A stretch of DNA of 64,000 nt from Paenibacillus sp. SYP-B4298 (lineage in GTDB: Bacteria > Bacillota > Bacilli > Paenibacillales > Paenibacillaceae): contig NZ_CP115484.1 in NCBI RefSeq assembly GCF_027627475.1, positions 4,906,501-4,970,500 of the forward strand. Reading direction: 5' to 3'. Under the pieces are notes generated by a model. The model searched no databases, was not told the origin of the DNA, and saw only the letters and a list, made by a program, of their open reading frames with translations. Shown here piece after piece: positions 60,361 through 64,000 of the stretch; the stretch's first letter is position 1; every line of letters begins with the position of its first letter. The position numbers and the translations under genes are program-made.

Positions 60361-61810
60361 CACTAGCGTTGCATTAATGTTCTCTGAATCTTCATAACTT
60401 TCTGTCTTATCTAAAATTGTACATAAAAAAATCCTTTACAATAGATTATGGAAGGTAGCCCTGTCCATAATCCACTGAAAAGGATCATCACATGGACAAG
60501 CATACCCTAATTTCTTCGTTTGGTAAATGGTTAGCACCAATATGTACGAGAACATTCACAGAATGGGTTACAGAAACCCAGCAAGATAAGTATGTGAAGA
60601 AGCTAACGACTGCAGCCTACTTGAAACTGTTCCTGCATGCACAACTGCAAGGCAGAGAAGGACTAAGGCACATTGCCGATGATGTACTCTGCAAGGCATT
60701 TCAACGTGAACTTGGGCTGAAGTCCATTTCCGCAGCTCAACTTAGTCGGAAACATAATCAGGTGGATCCGGAATTGCTTCAACAGTTGTTTGAGCGTCTC
60801 GTCAAACGGATTCTCACGACCTGTCCTACACCAGCTGCACGTAACAAAATAAAGATTATCGACTCGACCACCGTAGCCCTGTGTTTACAAAAGTACAAAT
60901 GGGCAACATTCCGCAAGACTAAAGCAGGCATCAAACTCCATATGCGACTAGCATTTGTCGGCGATCAAGATGTCATGCCAGAGAAGGCGACCATTACGAA
61001 TGCAAAGAAAAACGACCGTACACAGCTCGATGAGCTTACGGATGAACCCGGATTCACGTATGTGTTTGACCGAGGTTACATGGACTATTCGGCATTCGAC
61101 CGCTATGGCGAGAATAACATCTCATTCGTCACAAGGCTGAAGAATAATGCGTGCATTGAACCTATTGAGTTTCTTGAGGTTCCGCAAGAAAGCTATGTCA
61201 GTGAGGATGTCATCGTGCGAGTTGGCTCTCCACAAAAGAAAATGAAGCATTTGCTTCGGGTGGTTCAAACGCAAGATTCTCAGGGCAATCTGTTATTTTT
61301 GGTTACCAATCGGTTGGATCTGACCTGTGACGAAATCAGCGACATGTACCGTAGTCGTTGGGCCATTGAAACGTTCTTCAAGTGGATGAAGCAGCATTTG
61401 AGGATCAAGCATTTCCATGGTCAAAGTGACCGTGCGGTTCATAATCAGGTTTGGATCGCCCTTATCGCCTTTTGTTTGCTACTGCTTGTCAAACTGGAGA
61501 CGAAAGTTAATCACAGTCTACTGCAGTTAACCCGATGGCTAACAAAATTATTATGGCAGTCCTACGCTCAGTGGTTGAGCCGAATGAAACAAAAACCGAG
61601 TCGTTTATCCAAGGGAAGGCGACGAAGAGAAATAATGATTGTTACGATGAATCACTCCGCTGATCTTATCTAATCATACATATTTGCATAATTCATCCAA
61701 ATGAGACAGGCTACTTTTAAGGAGCTATTGCCTTTTTGGATTTTTAATTTATAAGGGCGTTTCTGAATTTTCAGACATAAAGCATTCACAAGGTTTATGC
61801 AACGCTAGTG
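60361..61810 (+). mobile_element. IS4-family insertion sequence, 1450 bp, complete
   Basis: The ends are perfect 14-bp inverted repeats: CACTAGCGTTGCAT at 60361-60374 and its complement at 61797-61810. Between them lies one intact DDE transposase gene. With a full transposase, exact ends and a perfect 9-bp duplication, the element looks recent and probably active. Confidence 0.93.
60492..61673 (+). CDS. IS4-family DDE transposase
   Basis: 393 residues, intact. Catalytic residues are visible: Asp124 in KIIDSTTVAL, Asp193 in VFDRGYMDYS and Glu293 in YRSRWAIETFFKWMK. The IS4 Y-2-R-3-E-6-K signature is Tyr286, Arg289, Glu293, Lys300. The N-terminal region (about 35-100) is the usual helical DNA-binding part. 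AAAAGGA lies seven bases before ATG. Confidence 0.95.
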   Translation: MDKHTLISSFGKWLAPICTRTFTEWVTETQQDKYVKKLTTAAYLKLFLHAQLQGREGLRHIADDVLCKAFQRELGLKSISAAQLSRKHNQVDPELLQQLFERLVKRILTTCPTPAARNKIKIIDSTTVALCLQKYKWATFRKTKAGIKLHMRLAFVGDQDVMPEKATITNAKKNDRTQLDELTDEPGFTYVFDRGYMDYSAFDRYGENNISFVTRLKNNACIEPIEFLEVPQESYVSEDVIVRVGSPQKKMKHLLRVVQTQDSQGNLLFLVTNRLDLTCDEISDMYRSRWAIETFFKWMKQHLRIKHFHGQSDRAVHNQVWIALIAFCLLLLVKLETKVNHSLLQLTRWLTKLLWQSYAQWLSRMKQKPSRLSKGRRRREIMIVTMNHSADLI

Positions 61811-61988
61811 ATAAAAATGATATCACCGTTTTTGTAACCATGCTTACTTCAATTAAAAATAATATTAATATAGGAATGAAAGATATTAAAACTAAATATA
61901 ACCCAAAGGAAATAATTGTTTTATTATTCACAAATAAAAATCTCTTAATAAGAATCCCCCCGCATTTTCTATTTACAGATAGTCGTTT

Positions 61989-62207
61989 TTAGTACAACCC
62001 CGTAGATTCGAACAAGGAATAGCCAGCCATAGGTACTAGCTGACAGTATTGATTTAACAGCCCGGCGTCCTCTCTCATCACCAGCGCATTGCCGCGCAGA
62101 TAACTCGCCTTCCCAACCACCGTTCCATTGCTTTGAACGGTTCCCTCCGCTACGAGGTGCGCTCCATTATAATATGTCTGGGATGTGAAGCCTTCATGGA
62201 AGAACCG
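61989..62207 (-). pseudogene. Start-less 3' gene fragment
   Basis: About 72 codons stay open from just after a TGA (62208-62210) to TAA (61989-61991) with no start codon at the beginning. The translation is protein-like (QTYYNGAHLVAEGTVQSNG; ASYLRGNALVMREDAGLLNQ) and GC-richer than its neighbours, so it looks like the remaining C-terminus of a larger host-type gene. It lies next to orphan immunity-like genes, as leftovers of a polymorphic toxin would, but its family is not recognised. Confidence 0.5.
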
Positions 62208-62229
62208 TCACACTTAGCTTGACAACACG

Positions 62230-62709
62230 TCACTTAAATAAGTTCTTGAAGAATCCCTTCTTGCGTTGCCCATTAATATGACTATAAAATTGTTCTCTTG
62301 GTAAGCATTTAACATTCATCGTGCCATAATGTTCGAGAAAAGCATTGTATTTTTCTTGATACATACTATTAATAAAGATCAAAAAATCATCTTTACTCAA
62401 TATAGTTACACGCCTACCATCATGATCCTTCAATACTATTGAAAAAATATGGTTATTGATTATTAACATGATTTCATATATTTTTAAAGAGCATTCATGA
62501 AACCAAGAAAAACATCCCTCAATAGATAATTCCTGTATCTTTTCAGAGTTCAAATGTATTGTCATTATTAAAAAATCTTCTATGACAAATTCATTCTTAC
62601 TATTCGAGCTATATTTAACATTCATCTTAGTAAGCTCATTTAGAAATCTATCCTTTGATATTTCATTTTCTACAATTCCCAACTTAACATAGTAACTTTC
62701 TGCTCCCAT
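62230..62709 (-). CDS. Hypothetical protein, immunity-like
   Basis: 159 residues, AT-rich gene, no family recognised. Soluble, mixed alpha/beta, with a basic C-terminus (NGQRKKGFFKNLFK). GGTGGAG lies seven bases before ATG. Size, composition and the neighbouring small genes on the same strand fit an orphan immunity protein of a toxin locus; that is inference. Confidence 0.6.
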   Translation of the reverse strand: MGAESYYVKLGIVENEISKDRFLNELTKMNVKYSSNSKNEFVIEDFLIMTIHLNSEKIQELSIEGCFSWFHECSLKIYEIMLIINNHIFSIVLKDHDGRRVTILSKDDFLIFINSMYQEKYNAFLEHYGTMNVKCLPREQFYSHINGQRKKGFFKNLFK

Positions 62710-62883
62710 TTTATTTCTCCACCTTGCCCACGCTCATCATCCCCTGAAAGTATTTTTTTAAAAGGTTCCACTAATTTAATAATCTAAGGGTACAAAAATG
62801 CCCTCAACCTCTTTCCCGTTGGCTTGCAACTCATATTGTTATTTTTTAAAATAAACAATTTTCTGTCATAAGTCTCTTTAATT

Positions 62884-63255
62884 TTATTCTAATATTGATT
62901 TATTATTCTGTTTAATTTCATTCAACAATTGATTCATTTGCTCTATATCAAACGCTCCTTTTCTTTTCCAAGATAAGCAATATACCTTAATCCAGTATCC
63001 ATCATCTTCCAAGAAACTCTCCACAGCTTGTTGAATGTTTTCTGTTGTTAATGATTTGACTATGATATCTGGAGGAGAGGCCGGGATATAATTCAAACCC
63101 TCTTTTTCCATATACCAATAATAATTGTTTGGTGTGGTTACTGATATGTTAAAATCAAATCCTTCATCCGTACTAACAAAAACATCAATGTTAGCATTAT
63201 TAATGTCCTCAATTAAAGAAAGTGGTGTCGAATAATTTATACTAGTAACTCTCAT
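62884..63255 (-). CDS. Hypothetical protein, immunity-like
   Basis: 123 residues, soluble, acidic. The start ATG 63255 follows AAGGAG by seven bases; longer in-frame starts (63279, 63327) have no such site. Contains FNISVTTPNNYYWYMEKEGLNY and a helical C-terminus. No family recognised. Part of the same minus-strand group as the flanking small genes. Confidence 0.6.
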   Translation of the reverse strand: MRVTSINYSTPLSLIEDINNANIDVFVSTDEGFDFNISVTTPNNYYWYMEKEGLNYIPASPPDIIVKSLTTENIQQAVESFLEDDGYWIKVYCLSWKRKGAFDIEQMNQLLNEIKQNNKSILE

Positions 63256-63343
63256 TTGTATTCTCCTTAGATTATTCATTCGTATATTAGGCTCAATCGA
63301 GAAAGCAAGCATTTTTAAGTGAAACACAATGAAGGACTCCGAG

Positions 63344-63628
63344 CTATATTCGGTTTGTTACATATTTTCGCCAAAGCTGTTCAAACTCGTGGGGAGTCGT
63401 GTAACTTGCTATAAAATAGCACGCTTCATTAAGCTCCTCAACTGATGGGAGGTATTGACCAGACAGTCTAGTTCTCTCATATTCCAATTCCTCGGATGCA
63501 AAACCAACCGTTCCATCAAGGTAAAACTGTACTTTTCTTAGCTCAACTCCATCATCGGTTACTTCCAAATATATTATTTTAGGAATTCTCAGCTCAACTT
63601 CTATTATCTTCATTTTTATATATTTCAA
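63344..63628 (-). CDS. DUF6881-like small immunity-type protein
   Basis: 94 residues. The stretch VTDDGVELRKVQFYLDGTVGFASEE resembles the DUF6881 group, small proteins often found as immunity proteins in toxin loci. The start is TTG 63628, seven bases after GGGAGG; GTG 63643 and ATG 63613 are alternatives. The match is by eye only. Confidence 0.55.
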   Translation of the reverse strand: MKYIKMKIIEVELRIPKIIYLEVTDDGVELRKVQFYLDGTVGFASEELEYERTRLSGQYLPSVEELNEACYFIASYTTPHEFEQLWRKYVTNRI

Positions 63629-63659
63629 ATTAACGCCTCCCACTATAAATTAATGTTTT

Positions 63660-64000
63660 CTTTCATTTGCTCACGTTTTCTTAGATTTACAATATCGACA
63701 CATTCAAGAGATGGACATATCATGTTGGCATGACATTTTTTTCTGGAGGAGCCGGTTGCGGGAATAGAGTTTGGAACCTATTTTCCAATCTGTGGATGGT
63801 ACCTATGATTGCACCTTGGATATCCACACCATTCCCTTGACGGTTTACCCTCCCATGTCACACTGGGTCTAAGCCCTCACATTCCTTCGTTCTACCTCTC
63901 AAGGGGTGGATGCCGCTTCTTGCTCCTTTACTGGGTCGTTGCCCTTACGGTGTTAAATCTGCGGCTGCTCCGTGCTTCTATTGTCTTTTGTTAAAGTCTA
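63660..64000 (-). ncRNA. Possible structured RNA at the window edge
   Basis: About 300 bases to the right edge hold no convincing gene but several hairpins: TTGGAA (63771-63776) with 63783-63788; TGTGGAT (63791-63797) with 63822-63828, with GGT/ACC inside; CCCA (63852-63855) with TGGG (63864-63867). Composition is more GC-rich than the neighbouring genes, and the minus-strand reading is purine-rich with long unpaired stretches. A group-intron or HEARO-type RNA is possible, but I cannot assign a class and the element continues past the window. Confidence 0.25.

Larger units (their letters stand above)
60352..61819. repeat. 9-bp target-site duplication flanking the IS element
   Basis: ATAAAAATG occurs at 60352-60360 and again at 61811-61819, immediately outside the inverted ends. 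Exact identity indicates one simple insertion without later rearrangement. Confidence 0.93.
60020..61931 (-). pseudogene. Small membrane-protein gene disrupted by an IS4-family insertion
   Basis: The 5' part (61931-61811) encodes about 40 residues with one hydrophobic helix (FGLYLVLISFIPILILFLI) and the start of another. The 3' part (60351-60020) encodes the rest, including FLWLFSLSSYYYF and a soluble PH-like tail. Removing the element and one copy of the 9-bp duplication rejoins 121 and 332 bases into one frame of 150 codons plus stop, with no other change. The intact protein would have two membrane helices and a cytoplasmic domain. Function unknown; it sits in an AT-rich group of small genes. 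Confidence 0.88.

Noticed and set aside
61749-61931. Separate 60-residue gene at the right end of the IS element
   Set aside because: Its last third is read from the inverted end of the element; the true gene is the disrupted one that continues at 60351.
63809-63994. 61-residue open frame at the right edge
   Set aside because: No ribosome site, odd composition, and it lies over several RNA-like hairpins; more likely non-coding.

Overview
The window looks like chromosomal DNA of a Paenibacillus-type member of the Bacillales. The evidence is a high-GC coding background, repeated large YesM-type histidine kinase / AraC-type response regulator pairs next to carbohydrate ABC transporters, a CotH kinase protein fused to a copper-amine-oxidase-N domain, an MhqNOD/MhqR set, RNase J, a YdjI-type SPFH protein and an SpxH-like protein. 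No rRNA, tRNA or CRISPR array was seen.

Layout. 1-3.3 kb: a two-component pair (the kinase is cut by the window edge). 3.4-5.6 kb: an AT-rich MarR + MFS efflux cassette that looks acquired. 5.8-14.2 kb (minus strand): a sugar ABC transporter (binding protein plus two permeases) followed by kinase, an extra binding-protein-like sensor and response regulator, with a CcpA-type cre site at the front and a divergent ArsR-type regulator. 15.5-16.8 kb: a secreted matrixin-like protease and a partner of unknown function. 16.9-23.1 kb: an arabinan-type cluster (binding protein, two permeases, lipoprotein GH43 endo-arabinanase, intracellular GH43 exo-enzyme) whose two promoters share an AT palindrome over the -10 box. 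23.3-25.5 kb: the CotH protein.

25.8-32.4 kb: assimilatory nitrite reduction (nirB-nirD-nirC-cobA). Its leader contains two hexaloop hairpins overlapping an intrinsic terminator, and a divergent gene encodes an ANTAR antiterminator followed by a TrpD2-like protein, so regulator and RNA target sit side by side. 32.7-37.6 kb: a probable membrane-stress operon with a SigW-like promoter, an SPFH protein with five zinc ribbons, a membrane coiled-coil protein, and two tandem paralogues each built from duplicated membrane + winged-helix-like modules and a zinc ribbon; the last copy is frameshifted in a G5 run. 37.9-40.0 kb: oxalate decarboxylase-type bicupin and ThiM. 40.2-43.2 kb: mhqN-mhqO-mhqD and an MhqR-like repressor with two matching 16-bp dyads.

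43.6-51 kb: universal stress protein, chemotaxis receptor, AraC regulator with divergent Fsr-type efflux pump, RNase J. 51.1-56.2 kb: a second binding-protein/kinase/regulator triad without permeases, behind a cre-like site. 56.3-59 kb: SDR, SpxH-like and DJ-1/PfpI proteins. 59.4-64 kb: an AT-rich accessory region of small genes. A 1450-bp IS4-family element with 14-bp inverted ends and a 9-bp target duplication interrupts a small membrane-protein gene in an exactly restorable frame. Orphan immunity-like genes, a start-less gene fragment and a possible structured RNA follow.
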